DNA of 64,000 nt. Origin: JALYNX01 sp963780755 (GTDB lineage Bacteria > Actinomycetota > Acidimicrobiia > Spongiisociales > ZC4RG35). Positions 17,222-26,350 of the stretch are shown piece after piece; position 1 is the first letter of the stretch; every line of letters starts with the position of its first letter. Where the stretch lies: the NCBI GenBank assembly GCA_963780755.1, contig CAWACX010000001.1:496001-560000 (forward strand). The letters are read 5' to 3'. The notes beneath the pieces were generated by a model. The model did not search any database and was not told where the DNA came from. It saw only the letters and a list, made by a program, of their open reading frames with translations. The position numbers and the translations under genes are program-made.

Positions 17222-18271
17222 GTGAATTCATCGAGTGGTGGCTATCTGGCCGTGATCAAAGTGGTGGGGATCGGTGGCGGCGGGGTCAACGCCGTGAACC
17301 GAATGGTCGAGGCCGGAGTCCGGGGCGTGGAGTTCATCGCCCTCAACACCGACGCCCAGGCCCTTCTGATGAGTGACGCCGACGTCAAGTTGGACATCGG
17401 GCGCGAGGTGACCCGTGGACTGGGCGCCGGGGCCAATCCCGAGATCGGCCGTGCGGCCGCCGAGGAGCACCGCGCCGAGCTCGAAGACGCACTCAAGGGC
17501 TCGGACATGGTCTTCATCACCGCTGGAGAAGGCGGGGGGACCGGGACCGGCGGGGCCCCGATAGTGGCTGAGGTCGCCCGATCGGTGGGTGCCCTCACCG
17601 TGGGTGTGGTCACTCGGCCCTTCGGGTTCGAAGGGCGGCGACGGGCGGTCCACGCCGAGCAGGGAATCGATGCCCTGAAGGACGCCGTCGACACTCTGAT
17701 CGTGATCCCCAATGACCGTCTCCTCGACGTCGGCGACCCCGCCGCTCCGATCGCCGAGACCTTCCGCCTCGCCGACGACGTCTTGATGAGCGGTGTGACC
17801 GGGATCACCGACCTGATCACAACTCCCGGGTTGATCAACGTGGACTTCGCCGACGTGCGCACGATCATGGCCGACGCCGGGTCGGCGGTGATGGGGATCG
17901 GGCGGGCCACAGGAGAGAACCGTGCCAAGCAAGCAGCCGAGCGTGCAATCTCGAGCCCGATGTTGGAAACCTCGATGGAGGGGGCCAAAGGCGTCCTGCT
18001 CTCGGTGGCCGGCCCCTCGGAGATGACGCTGCACGAGGCGACCGAGGCGGCCCGGGTGGTGGCAGACCACTCCCACGAGGAGGCGGACATCATCTTCGGT
18101 GCCATCGTCGACGATGACCTCGATCAGGAGATGAAAGTGACCGTCATCGCCGCTGGCTTCGAGGCAAAGCGGGGTGGACGGTCGTCCTCGACACAGAGCC
18201 GGCCACGGAGCGCTCCGCTGACAGACCTCAGCGAGGACACCCTCGACATTCCCAGCTTCGTCCAGGGATGA
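17222..18271 (+). CDS. ftsZ: cell division GTPase FtsZ
   Basis: FtsZ polymerises into the Z ring. The 349-residue protein has the nucleotide-binding core VGIGGGGVNAVNRM, the tubulin signature GGGTGTG at residues 104-110, and the T7 catalytic loop NVDFADVRTIM. A short linker leads to the C-terminal peptide DTLDIPSFV that docks partners such as SepF. GTG 17222 follows GGAGGT (17212-17217). The linker is only about 25 residues, shorter than in most actinobacteria. The stop overlaps pgeF. Confidence 0.97.
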   Translation: MNSSSGGYLAVIKVVGIGGGGVNAVNRMVEAGVRGVEFIALNTDAQALLMSDADVKLDIGREVTRGLGAGANPEIGRAAAEEHRAELEDALKGSDMVFITAGEGGGTGTGGAPIVAEVARSVGALTVGVVTRPFGFEGRRRAVHAEQGIDALKDAVDTLIVIPNDRLLDVGDPAAPIAETFRLADDVLMSGVTGITDLITTPGLINVDFADVRTIMADAGSAVMGIGRATGENRAKQAAERAISSPMLETSMEGAKGVLLSVAGPSEMTLHEATEAARVVADHSHEEADIIFGAIVDDDLDQEMKVTVIAAGFEAKRGGRSSSTQSRPRSAPLTDLSEDTLDIPSFVQG

Positions 18272-18891
18272 TCCGGCCCCCCGGCTGGGACGGGGTGGCG
18301 TTCACAGATGCCGGGGACGGAGACCAGCGGCTTGATGCAGCGGCACGAGAGCAGGTCTCGGGCGTACTCGGCATCCCATCGGACTGGGCTTGGGTGCGCC
18401 AGGAGCACGGCGTCGAGGTCCGAGTGGTCGATTCACCTGGTGATCACGGAGTGGCCGATTCGCTGTGGACGACTGTTCGCGGCCTCCCCCTCGCGGTGTT
18501 CACCGCTGACTGCTTCGGCGTCGTGGTCCAGGCACCGGGAGCGGTGGGAGTGGCTCACGCCGGTTGGCGTGGAGTGAGCTCCGGCGTGGTCCCTGCCCTT
18601 ATGGCTGCGATGGGCGAAGCCGGGCACGAGCCGACGGGAGCGGCGATCGGGCCCGGGATCGGCGCCTGTTGCTTCGAGGTGGGGGCTGAGGTCACCGGAG
18701 GCTTCGAGGGCCATGGCGCGGTCACCACATGGGGGTCGGCTTCGGTGGACCTGCAGGGCGCGATCCGTGAACAGGTGGAGGGGCTCGAGGTCGTCGAGTC
18801 GGGAGGGTGCACCCGTCACGAGAATGGGTGGTTCAGCCATCGGAGGGACGGAACCACCTCCCGTCTGGCAACGCTGGGATGGCTTCCGTGA
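18268..18891 (+). CDS. pgeF: PgeF/YfiH family protein (polyphenol oxidase / purine nucleoside phosphorylase type)
   Basis: The 207-residue DUF152 protein has its metal and active-site set: RQEHG, FTADCFG, AHAGWRG and IGPGIGACCFEV. Family members have been reported to act on purine nucleosides and, in E. coli, to remove mis-incorporated L-serine from wall precursors, which would suit its place directly after ftsZ. ATG 18268 overlaps the ftsZ stop by four bases, so it is co-translated with the division genes. Confidence 0.88.
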   Translation: MIRPPGWDGVAFTDAGDGDQRLDAAAREQVSGVLGIPSDWAWVRQEHGVEVRVVDSPGDHGVADSLWTTVRGLPLAVFTADCFGVVVQAPGAVGVAHAGWRGVSSGVVPALMAAMGEAGHEPTGAAIGPGIGACCFEVGAEVTGGFEGHGAVTTWGSASVDLQGAIREQVEGLEVVESGGCTRHENGWFSHRRDGTTSRLATLGWLP

Positions 18892-19541
18892 GTTACGAGG
18901 AAGTGCGCTCCAGGATGGAAGCGGCCGCCGCCCGGGCCGGGCGGGATCCCGCGTCGATCACCCTCGTGGCCGTGTCCAAATCGAAGCCGGCATCGGCAGT
19001 GATGGAGATCTACGAGTTGGGGCACCGTGACTTCGGGGAGAACCGGGCTCAGGAGATGGCAGAGAAGGCGGCGGCCCTGCCCTTCGACATCCGATGGCAC
19101 TTCGTCGGCGCTCTCCAGGCCAACAAGGCGCGACTGGTCAGGCCCCGCACCCACCTCCTGCACTCGATGGACCGTGAATCGCTCGCATCGGCCTGGGCCA
19201 AGGGGAGCGGACTCCCCCCTCCGGCCCTGATCCAGGTGAACACGGGGTCGGAGCCCCAGAAGTCCGGAGTCGAGCCCGACGACGTCGACCGGCTCGCCTC
19301 GGCTCTCGGTGGCCTGGGGGTCGAGGTGCTCGGCCTGATGGCAATACCGCCTCTGAGTGACGACCCGGAGCAGATGCGACCCCACTTTGCGGGGCTCCGC
19401 CAGATCCGGGATCGAGTCGCGCTCGCTCATCCCTCGATCACCGAGCTCTCGATGGGGATGACAGACGACTATGAGGTTGCCATCGAGGAAGGTGCCTCGT
19501 TGATAAGGGTGGGACGGGCTATCTTTGGCTCCCGAACATGA
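18888..19541 (+). CDS. yggS: PLP homeostasis protein YggS/PROSC
   Basis: The 217-residue single-domain PLP-binding protein shows the pyridoxal-lysine motif LVAVSKSKP, then GENRAQEM, WHFVGALQANKARL and the phosphate-binding end MGMTDDYEVAIEEGASLIRVGRAIFG. It balances vitamin B6 vitamers and has no known catalytic activity. GTG 18888 overlaps the pgeF stop, matching the pattern of the operon; ATG 18879 is an alternative giving three more residues. The gene commonly lies between ftsZ and sepF in Gram-positive bacteria. Confidence 0.92.
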   Translation: MSYEEVRSRMEAAAARAGRDPASITLVAVSKSKPASAVMEIYELGHRDFGENRAQEMAEKAAALPFDIRWHFVGALQANKARLVRPRTHLLHSMDRESLASAWAKGSGLPPPALIQVNTGSEPQKSGVEPDDVDRLASALGGLGVEVLGLMAIPPLSDDPEQMRPHFAGLRQIRDRVALAHPSITELSMGMTDDYEVAIEEGASLIRVGRAIFGSRT

Positions 19542-19555
19542 CGTGGAGTGGGTGA

Positions 19556-20080
19556 ATGTCCCTCTTTTCCAAAGCACTGATCTATCTCGGGTTGGTCGAT
19601 GAAGACCAAATCGACGAGGAGGCCGCCGATCGCCCACAGCAGATGACAGGGGACGACAACATCCGGCGGGTCCAGGTCGAGGCGATCCCGCAGAGCCGTC
19701 GTGTCGAGCCGCCGCCCACCGCCCGTGCCGCCACCCGACCGCAGTCGCGGGTCGACCCCTCCGATACCATCGGAGTGGTGAGATCGATCGAGGCCCAATC
19801 GGACATTCTGGTGGTCGAGGAATTCGGAGACGCCCGCATCCTGGCCGACCGCGTCCGGGACCGGATCCCGGTGGTCCTCGACATGCGAAGGGCCGATCCC
19901 GATCTGGTGCGGCGCGTCGTGGATTTCTCGTCCGGGCTCATCTATGCGCTCGACGGCTCGATGCGGAAGGTCGGTGACGGACTGGTGCTCGTGCTCCCAC
20001 CCCGGGTGACTTTGAGCCGCGACGAGAAGCGCCGGCTGACCACTTTGGGGGCATACGAGATCGACGATCTCGACGACTGA
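19556..20080 (+). CDS. sepF: cell division protein SepF
   Basis: SepF anchors FtsZ to the membrane in bacteria lacking FtsA, and no ftsA is present here. The 174-residue protein has an N-terminal amphipathic helix (MSLFSKALIYLGL), a variable proline- and arginine-rich linker, and the C-terminal SepF domain with VVLDMRRADPDLVRRVVDFSSGLIY and the glycine-bearing DGSMRKVGDGLVLVLP. ATG 19556 follows GTGGAGTGGG. It is followed three bases later by yggT. Confidence 0.94.
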   Translation: MSLFSKALIYLGLVDEDQIDEEAADRPQQMTGDDNIRRVQVEAIPQSRRVEPPPTARAATRPQSRVDPSDTIGVVRSIEAQSDILVVEEFGDARILADRVRDRIPVVLDMRRADPDLVRRVVDFSSGLIYALDGSMRKVGDGLVLVLPPRVTLSRDEKRRLTTLGAYEIDDLDD

Positions 20081-20083
20081 TCT

Positions 20084-20353
20084 GTGGGCATCGTCGAAAT
20101 CATCATCTTCGCCTTGCAGATCTATTTCTATGCCGTGCTGGCCTGGGTGATCCTCTCCTGGATCCCCACATCCTCGACGCACCCATTGGGCAGGGTGTCG
20201 GTGTTCCTCGACCGGATCATCTACCCGGTGATCCTCCCACTGCGCCGGGTGATCCCACCGCTGCGGCTCGGCGGGGGCATGCTCGATCTCACCCCAATTG
20301 TCCTTCTCATTGGCATCAACATCCTCATCAGGGTCCTGCGCGGGCTCGGCTGA
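20084..20353 (+). CDS. YggT family membrane protein
   Basis: The 89-residue protein has two membrane helices (about residues 3-27 and 66-85) flanking the YggT loop with DRIIYPVILPLRRVIPPLR. YggT proteins lie beside sepF in many bacteria and are linked to osmotic stress or division, but their activity is not defined. GTG 20084 lies three bases after the sepF stop, so the two are co-transcribed. Confidence 0.88.
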   Translation: MGIVEIIIFALQIYFYAVLAWVILSWIPTSSTHPLGRVSVFLDRIIYPVILPLRRVIPPLRLGGGMLDLTPIVLLIGINILIRVLRGLG

Positions 20354-20412
20354 TCCTTGGAGGCGGCAGCCCGGTTTCGTAATCTCACCGACAATTCGAG
20401 AGGTCAGGAAAA

Positions 20413-21321
20413 ATGCCCATCACACCGTCAGACATCGAGCACAAGACGTTCTCCACGGCTCTTCGTGGGTATGACCTCGATGAGGTCGACGACTTTCTCG
20501 ACGAGATAGTCGTCGCGCTCCGCGATCTGCACGACGAATTGGCGACAGCGAAGGCCCGTGTCGCCGAGTTGGAGGCTCAGGGCCCGAGCCCGGATCAGGT
20601 CCCGGACGTGAAGCCGGAACAAGACCAGGTCGAGGCTCCGGTCGTTGCAACCGCGGCTGCGGCCGATCCCGCAGCAGTGGGGAGAGTGCTGATTCTGGCC
20701 CAGGAAGCCGCCGACCGCCTCACCGAGGAAGCGAAAGTCGAGGCCGACCGCGCACTCGAAGAAGCACGTGCCGAAGCGGAGAAGACCTTGAGCGAGGCTC
20801 GGACCGAGGCCGAGTCCTTCCAGGTCGAGCGCGATCAGCGCCGTGCCGACGCTGAGACCGAGATGGCGGAGTTGAGCGGCTTGGTGGCCGGAGTTCGCAC
20901 CAAGCTGGCAGTGCTCGCGACCACCGTGGCCGACAAGCTGGACGAGATGGACTCGGCGATAACCGAGGGTGCTCCCGCAACCGATGAGCCCGAGGATCTC
21001 GCCGATGACGACGAGATCGAAGCCGAGGACTCAGAAGCGGTTGACGGGGAGGACGACGAAGACGAGGCCGCGGTCGAGCTCGACGCCGGTGAGGAGGTCG
21101 AAGCCGCCGTAGGCGACGACGACGCCGAGGCCGAAGAGGACGACGAGGACCAGGGGGAGGACTCGGTCATCACCGACCTCGGTGCGGACGATGAAGAAGA
21201 GGGAGAAGAGGCCGGCGACGCTGTCGATGACGACGAAGACGCTCCCGAAGCCGAGGATGGTGCCGAGGACGGGACAGAGGACGACGACGACGAGGCGGAA
21301 GGCGAAGACGAGGTCAGTTGA
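20413..21321 (+). CDS. DivIVA/Wag31-type polar growth protein with long acidic tail
   Basis: The N-terminal 45 residues match the DivIVA membrane-targeting domain (TPSDIEHKTFSTALRGYDLDEVDDFLDEI). A coiled coil rich in A, E and R spans about residues 85-160. Unusually, roughly the last 100 residues are almost only D, E, A and G, giving a highly acidic disordered tail. DivIVA proteins mark negative membrane curvature and direct polar wall growth. AGGTCAGGAAAA gives the ribosome binding site. The stop lies inside the 3' end of convergent ileS. Confidence 0.88.
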   Translation: MPITPSDIEHKTFSTALRGYDLDEVDDFLDEIVVALRDLHDELATAKARVAELEAQGPSPDQVPDVKPEQDQVEAPVVATAAAADPAAVGRVLILAQEAADRLTEEAKVEADRALEEARAEAEKTLSEARTEAESFQVERDQRRADAETEMAELSGLVAGVRTKLAVLATTVADKLDEMDSAITEGAPATDEPEDLADDDEIEAEDSEAVDGEDDEDEAAVELDAGEEVEAAVGDDDAEAEEDDEDQGEDSVITDLGADDEEEGEEAGDAVDDDEDAPEAEDGAEDGTEDDDDEAEGEDEVS

Positions 21322-24300
21322 CCGGCTCGATTGCGAGCCGAATCCGGAGTCCGTCGATTTCCATCACCTGGCCCTGATCCTCACCCGCACTCGAGATCGA
21401 TGTGGCCAGGGTCTCGGCGGCGATCGTCTCCCGGTGTGATTCCATCGCGGTCATCACCTCGAGGTCGGTGCTGTCCCAGAAGAGGCTGATCCGGTCGCTC
21501 ACGTCAAGACCCGCCTCCCGGCGCATCCGCTGCACCCGACTCACGATCTCCCTCGCCATTCCCTCGGTCGCCAGGTCATCGGTGATCGTGGTGTCCAGGG
21601 CACATGCGAAGTCAGGCCCGGTCTCGACGACCACGCCGTCCTGCGCGGTGCGCTCGATGAACACGTCGTCCTGAGTCACCGTGCGCCCGGCCACCTCGAC
21701 TTCCCCACCGTCGAGGATCGCTTCGATCTCGGCCGGACCCAACCCGGCGATGGCGGTTGCTACCTCTTGCATCCGGGAGCCGAGCTCAGGTCCCAGCCTT
21801 CTGAAGTTGGCCTTGGCCGAGAGGTGGACCAGGCCTTCCTCGTTCCCGGTAGCCGTGACCTTCTTGACGTTGAGCTCTTCGGCAACGATCTCGGCGTGGC
21901 TCGTAACCGATGAGGCCACCACGGGATCATGGGTGAGGATGGTCAGCTGGGCGAGGGGCTGGCGGACCCGGTGCCCCTCCTTCTTGCGGAGGTTGCGCCC
22001 GAGCCGGACCACCTCACGGACCACCTCCATCGAGCGCTCCAGGTCCTCGTCGATCAACGAGTCGTTGGCCTCGGGAAAGTCGCGGTGGTGGACGCTTCGC
22101 ACCGCCTTTGGATCGTGGCGGGCCACGAGGTCCTGGTACAGGTGCTCCGAGATGAAGGGCAGCACCGGGGCCAGCACCTCGATGAAGGTCGTCAGGACCT
22201 CATAGAGCGTGGCGAATGCCGCCAGCTTGTCGCTATCGCTCTCGCCGGACTCGCCCCGTGCCCTCCAGAAGCGGCGCCTCGATCTCCGCACGTACCAGTT
22301 GGTGAGATGGTCGATGAATCCGAGGATCGGAGGCACCACGTCGTAGAGGAAGTAGCCCTCCATCTGGGTGTTGACTTCGTCGACCAGGCTTTGCAACACG
22401 GAGAGGATCCAGCGGTCCATCTCCGGGCGGTCCTCCGGGGCCGGGGCCCGCCGCAGGTCGCCCATCGTGAGCCGGTCGGCCTCTGCGTAGGTGGTGAAGA
22501 AGCTGTACGTGTTCCACAGCGGGAGGAGCACCGATCGCACCACCTCGGCGACGCCTTCCTTGCTGAAGCGGAGCGGCTCAGCCCTCAGCACCGGGGAGTT
22601 GATGAGAAATGCGCGCACGGCATCCGCCCCGAGTTGATCGAAGATCTCGGACGGATCCGGGTAGTTCTTCAGGCTCTTTGACATCTTGCGCCCGTCCTCG
22701 GCGAGGATCAGGCCGTTGACCACGCAGTTCTCGAATGCCGGCCGGTCGAAGAGGGCCGTTGAGAGCACCATCAGGGTGTAGAACCAGCCCCTGGTCTGGT
22801 CCAGGCCCTCGGCGATGAACTTCGCCGGGAAGGTCGCCTCGAAGCGCTGGGTGTTCTCGAAGGGGTAGTGGACCATTCCGTAGGGCATCGACCCCGACTC
22901 GAACCAGCAGTCGAGTACCTCAGGGATGCGGGTCATCGTGCCCTCGCAGTTGCTGCACCCCCAGGTGATGGGATCGATCACGTGCTTGTGCAGGTCGGTC
23001 GGACGCTCCCCGGAGAAAGACTTCAACTCGTCCAACGAGCCGATCGCGACCTGTTCCTCGCAGTTGTCACATTCCCAGACCGGGATGCACGACCCCCAGT
23101 AGCGGTTACGGCTGATCGCCCAGTCCCGCGCATTGGCCAGCCAGTTCCCGAACCTCCGACTCCCGACGTAGTCGGGCACCCAATGCACCGTGTCGTTGAG
23201 CTCGACCATCCGGTCCCGGAATCGCTCTACCGCTACGAACCAGGTCGGGATGGCCTTGTAGATGAGCGGGGTACCGGTCCGATAGCAGTAGGGATAGGAG
23301 TGGGTGATCCGCCCCGACTCGACCAGCTTGCCGCTGGCGGTGAGGAGTTCGATCAGCGTGGCGTCGGCAACCTTGACGTTCTGCCCGGCGACCTCGGGCA
23401 CCTCATCGGTGAAGGAGCCGCCCGCGTCCACCGGGTCGACGAGGGCCTCGATGCCAGCAGCCTGGAGGGCGATGAAGTCGGCCTCCCCATATGCGGGGGC
23501 CATGTGGACCAGCCCGGTCCCCTCGTCGACGGAGACCTCCTCGGAGAAGATGACCCGAAACGCGCCCCGGTCCCGATGCTCGGCGAAGTAGTCGAAGGGT
23601 GGCAGGTAGCCGACACCGGCGAGCTCTGCGCCCCGGGCCTTGGCGATTTCCTCGAATCCTTCACCGAAGACGGATTCGGCCCTGGACTCTGCGACCCAGT
23701 AGTGGCCGCCGTCGTGCCGCACTCTGATGTAGTCGAGCCCTACGCCAACCGCAACCGCCAGGTTCCCGGGGAGCGTCCAAGGCGTCGTGGTCCAGATCAG
23801 CAGGTAGTCCCCGGCCTCGACCGGTCCCTTGCCGTCCAGCACCTCGAGGCGCACGGTGATCGACGGGTCTTCCACGTCCCGGTAGTCGAGGTTTGCCTCG
23901 AAATTGGAGAGGGGGGTCGTGGCCCCCCACGAGTAGGGGAGCACTTTGAAGTCGCGGTAGACGAGGCCCTTGTCCCAGAGCTGTTTGAAGACCCACCACA
24001 CCGTCTCCATGAAGTCGGGGTCCATGGTCTTGTAGTCGTTCTCGAAATCGACCCATCGCCCGATCCGCTCGGTGAGCGTCTCCCAAGCCTCGGTGTTCGC
24101 CTGGACGCCGAGCCGACAGGCTTCGTTGAATCGATCGATCCCGAACTCCGCGATCTGGCGAGGCCCTGAGATCCCGAGTTGCTTTTCGACCTCCATCTCG
24201 ATGGGCAGCCCGTGGGTGTCCCACCCGAATCGGCGCTCGACTCGGTATCCGCGCATGGTCCAGTACCGGGGGACCATGTCCTTGATGACCCCGGCCAGGA

Positions 24301-24490
24301 GGTTGCCGTAGTGCGGAGAGCCGGTAGGGAATGGCGGCCCGTCATAGAACACGTACTCGTTGTCGGCAGGGCGGCGGCGGACGGACTCGGCGAATGCGTC
24401 GGTCTCCCTCCATAGGGCGAGGACCGACTCCTCCATTCGTGGAAGGTCGACGGCGGGCTCGACTCGCTTGAATCCGGTGTCGTTGCTCAC
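21314..24490 (-). CDS. ileS: isoleucyl-tRNA synthetase, type 2 (eukaryotic-like)
   Basis: The 1058-residue class I synthetase has the HIGH-type motif HYGN at residues 60-63 in the context GPPFPTGSPHYGNLLAG, and KMSKS near residue 600. PPFPTG and the length are typical of the eukaryotic-like IleRS2 group, which is often naturally less sensitive to mupirocin (known for the family, not shown here). GTG 24490 is chosen because the conserved N-terminus begins there; an upstream frame to 24583 adds low-complexity sequence. No T-box leader was found. The 3' end overlaps divIVA by eight bases. Confidence 0.95.
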   Translation of the reverse strand: MSNDTGFKRVEPAVDLPRMEESVLALWRETDAFAESVRRRPADNEYVFYDGPPFPTGSPHYGNLLAGVIKDMVPRYWTMRGYRVERRFGWDTHGLPIEMEVEKQLGISGPRQIAEFGIDRFNEACRLGVQANTEAWETLTERIGRWVDFENDYKTMDPDFMETVWWVFKQLWDKGLVYRDFKVLPYSWGATTPLSNFEANLDYRDVEDPSITVRLEVLDGKGPVEAGDYLLIWTTTPWTLPGNLAVAVGVGLDYIRVRHDGGHYWVAESRAESVFGEGFEEIAKARGAELAGVGYLPPFDYFAEHRDRGAFRVIFSEEVSVDEGTGLVHMAPAYGEADFIALQAAGIEALVDPVDAGGSFTDEVPEVAGQNVKVADATLIELLTASGKLVESGRITHSYPYCYRTGTPLIYKAIPTWFVAVERFRDRMVELNDTVHWVPDYVGSRRFGNWLANARDWAISRNRYWGSCIPVWECDNCEEQVAIGSLDELKSFSGERPTDLHKHVIDPITWGCSNCEGTMTRIPEVLDCWFESGSMPYGMVHYPFENTQRFEATFPAKFIAEGLDQTRGWFYTLMVLSTALFDRPAFENCVVNGLILAEDGRKMSKSLKNYPDPSEIFDQLGADAVRAFLINSPVLRAEPLRFSKEGVAEVVRSVLLPLWNTYSFFTTYAEADRLTMGDLRRAPAPEDRPEMDRWILSVLQSLVDEVNTQMEGYFLYDVVPPILGFIDHLTNWYVRRSRRRFWRARGESGESDSDKLAAFATLYEVLTTFIEVLAPVLPFISEHLYQDLVARHDPKAVRSVHHRDFPEANDSLIDEDLERSMEVVREVVRLGRNLRKKEGHRVRQPLAQLTILTHDPVVASSVTSHAEIVAEELNVKKVTATGNEEGLVHLSAKANFRRLGPELGSRMQEVATAIAGLGPAEIEAILDGGEVEVAGRTVTQDDVFIERTAQDGVVVETGPDFACALDTTITDDLATEGMAREIVSRVQRMRREAGLDVSDRISLFWDSTDLEVMTAMESHRETIAAETLATSISSAGEDQGQVMEIDGLRIRLAIEPVN

Positions 24491-24594
24491 AGCTGCGCTT
24501 TTTCGGGGGCCGGGGAGCGGGAATCGTAGGGATTCCCCATTGCAGTCACGAAGGACCCCGGAATTGATAAGGTTCCCGCCCATTTACGAGGTGA

Positions 24595-24969
24595 GTGGTG
24601 GCCAGAAGTCTCGCCAAATCGACGGTCGACCGATACAAGAAGCGTCTCGAGGAAGAGCGCGACCGGCTCCAAGGCTTGATCCGGGATTACGAACAGGAGC
24701 TCGAGGAGGCCAGGCTCACCGAGAGCTCCTCCGACCGGAGCCCCGATCCGGGCAACGCGGAGGCCGGGTCGATGAAGTTCGAGTACGAGAAGGAGCTCTC
24801 GATCGAACAGAACACCGTGGATCTCCTGAGCAAGGTGGAGCGTTCCCTCGAGAACATCGACAATGGGACCTACGGGATTTGTGAGAGCTGTGGGAAGTCG
24901 ATACCGATGGCCAGGCTGGACGTCCTTCCCTATGTGACGCTCTGCGTCGACTGCGCCCGCAAGATTTGA
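24595..24969 (+). CDS. DksA/TraR-family C4 zinc finger protein
   Basis: The 124-residue protein has an N-terminal coiled coil (residues 10-42) and the C4 zinc finger C96, C99, C117, C120 (CESCGKSIPMARLDVLPYVTLCVDC). DksA relatives bind the RNA polymerase secondary channel; short Gram-positive versions are less well studied. The acidic tip residues expected for DksA action cannot be assigned with confidence. The GTG start overlaps AGGTGAG. The stop overlaps the lspA TTG start, indicating coupling. Confidence 0.88.
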   Translation: MVARSLAKSTVDRYKKRLEEERDRLQGLIRDYEQELEEARLTESSSDRSPDPGNAEAGSMKFEYEKELSIEQNTVDLLSKVERSLENIDNGTYGICESCGKSIPMARLDVLPYVTLCVDCARKI

Positions 24970-25421
24970 TCCGTCGCTACGCCCTCGCGGTGGGGATCGT
25001 GATCGTCGTGGTTGCCATGGACGCCCTCACCAAGCGCTGGGCCTCGATCGAGTTCGCAGACGGCCCTTTGGTGATCATCCCGGGGTTTCTCAGTTTCACC
25101 TTCGTCGAAAACCCGGGCGCCGCGTTCGGCTCGTTGCAGAACGCGGGGCCGATACTGGGCGTCATCGCCATCGTCGTCAGTTCGGCACTGATGTTCTCGC
25201 TGCGCCACCCACGACCAACCCTGGAAGTCGTGGCCTTCGCTCTCGTCGTCGCCGGAGCCCTCGGGAACCTGATGGACCGGATCTTTCGCGGCCCCGGGTT
25301 GCTCGACGGCAAGGTGATCGACTGGATCAACCTGTGGTGGATCCCGACCTTCAACCTCGCTGACAGCTCGATCACGATCGCGGTCAGCCTGCTACTGATA
25401 CAGGCGTGGCGGACCCGCTGA
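24966..25421 (+). CDS. lspA: lipoprotein signal peptidase LspA
   Basis: LspA cleaves prolipoprotein signal peptides in the membrane. The 151-residue protein has four membrane segments and the conserved blocks AMDALTK, FVENPGAAFG, GNLMDR, VIDWI and FNLADSSI; D119 and D133 are the catalytic aspartate pair. The TTG start at 24966 overlaps the preceding stop (TTGA), and the C-terminus overlaps rluD by 16 bases. The lspA-rluD order is very common. Confidence 0.95.
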   Translation: MIRRYALAVGIVIVVVAMDALTKRWASIEFADGPLVIIPGFLSFTFVENPGAAFGSLQNAGPILGVIAIVVSSALMFSLRHPRPTLEVVAFALVVAGALGNLMDRIFRGPGLLDGKVIDWINLWWIPTFNLADSSITIAVSLLLIQAWRTR

Positions 25422-26323
25422 CGCTCGACGTCCCGGAGAGCCTGAACGGGGCCCGGGTGGACAAGGCGATAGCCACTCTGCTCGGAGTGAGCCGGGCGAC
25501 GGCGCGGGCCTTGCTCGACGAAGGCGTCACGATCGACGGACAGCCGGCGCGGCCCGGCGACCGGGTTGGACCCGGCTCCCGGATCCTGACTCCGGCTCCG
25601 ACCCCCACACCTGATATGCAGCCCGAGAAAGTGACCTTCCCGGTGCTGTTCGAGGACGATTTGGTGCTGGTGATCGACAAGCCCTCGGGGATCACAGTCC
25701 ACCCCGGCTCAGGCCGACAGAGCGGGACGCTGGCCGCCGGGCTGCTGCATCGTTATCCCGAGTTGGAGGGCGTTGGCGATCCCGGTCGGTGGGGGTTGGT
25801 CCATCGTCTTGACCGGGAGACCTCCGGGACGCTGATCGTGGCGCGGACATCCTTCTCCTACGCCAGGCTCGGTGCCGACATCGCCGCCCGCCATGTTGAT
25901 CGGCACTACACCGCCCTGGCCCGGAACCGGTTCCCGGTGCCCACTGGCACCATCGACGCCCCGATCGGCCCCGACCCCTCCCTTCCGACACGACGCGCGG
26001 TGGTGGCGACCGGGAAGCCCGCGGTGACTCACTACGAGGTGGTCGAGGAGCTCGTCGATGGTGAGGTCTCACTGCTCGCCGTGCGCCTCGAGACGGGGAG
26101 GACGCATCAGATCAGGGTCCACCTCGCCGCCATCGATCACCCGATCCTTGGAGACCGAAGCTACTCGTCGACTCGATCCCGATTCGACGCCCCGAGAGTG
26201 ATGCTTCATGCCAGATCGGTGGCTTTCGACCACCCGGAGAGCGGTGAGCGAGTGGTGGTCGAGGCGCCCCTGCCCGAGGACATGCGCACCGTTCGCGACG
26301 AGCTCAGGAGCGCGTCGAGCTAA
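25406..26323 (+). CDS. RluD-family 23S rRNA pseudouridine synthase
   Basis: The 305-residue protein has an N-terminal S4 RNA-binding domain (about residues 13-62) and an RluA-type catalytic domain with HRLDRETSG at 133-141 (catalytic D136) and GRTHQIRVHLA. It isomerises specific uridines of 23S rRNA; the exact sites cannot be told from sequence. The GTG start overlaps lspA, so the pair are coupled. Confidence 0.92.
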   Translation: MADPLTLDVPESLNGARVDKAIATLLGVSRATARALLDEGVTIDGQPARPGDRVGPGSRILTPAPTPTPDMQPEKVTFPVLFEDDLVLVIDKPSGITVHPGSGRQSGTLAAGLLHRYPELEGVGDPGRWGLVHRLDRETSGTLIVARTSFSYARLGADIAARHVDRHYTALARNRFPVPTGTIDAPIGPDPSLPTRRAVVATGKPAVTHYEVVEELVDGEVSLLAVRLETGRTHQIRVHLAAIDHPILGDRSYSSTRSRFDAPRVMLHARSVAFDHPESGERVVVEAPLPEDMRTVRDELRSASS

Positions 26324-26337
26324 CGACGTGAGACATC

Positions 26338-26343
26338 TACCGT
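26338..26343 (+). promoter_or_regulatory. -10 element TACCGT for a leaderless rhomboid transcript
   Basis: TACCGT ends seven bases before GTG 26351, and no Shine-Dalgarno sequence is present. The same hexamer at the same or nearly the same distance precedes polA and coaE, which supports transcription starting at the start codon. Confidence 0.5.
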
Positions 26344-26350
26344 TTCCGTC

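Noticed and set aside
22868..24169. 433-residue plus-strand reading frame.
   Set aside because: It is antisense to ileS, with no ribosome binding site and a composition typical of shadows.
24491..24594. A T-box riboswitch upstream of ileS, common in actinobacteria.
   Set aside because: The gap is only about 100 bases and shared with a divergent gene; no T-box consensus or specifier stem was found.
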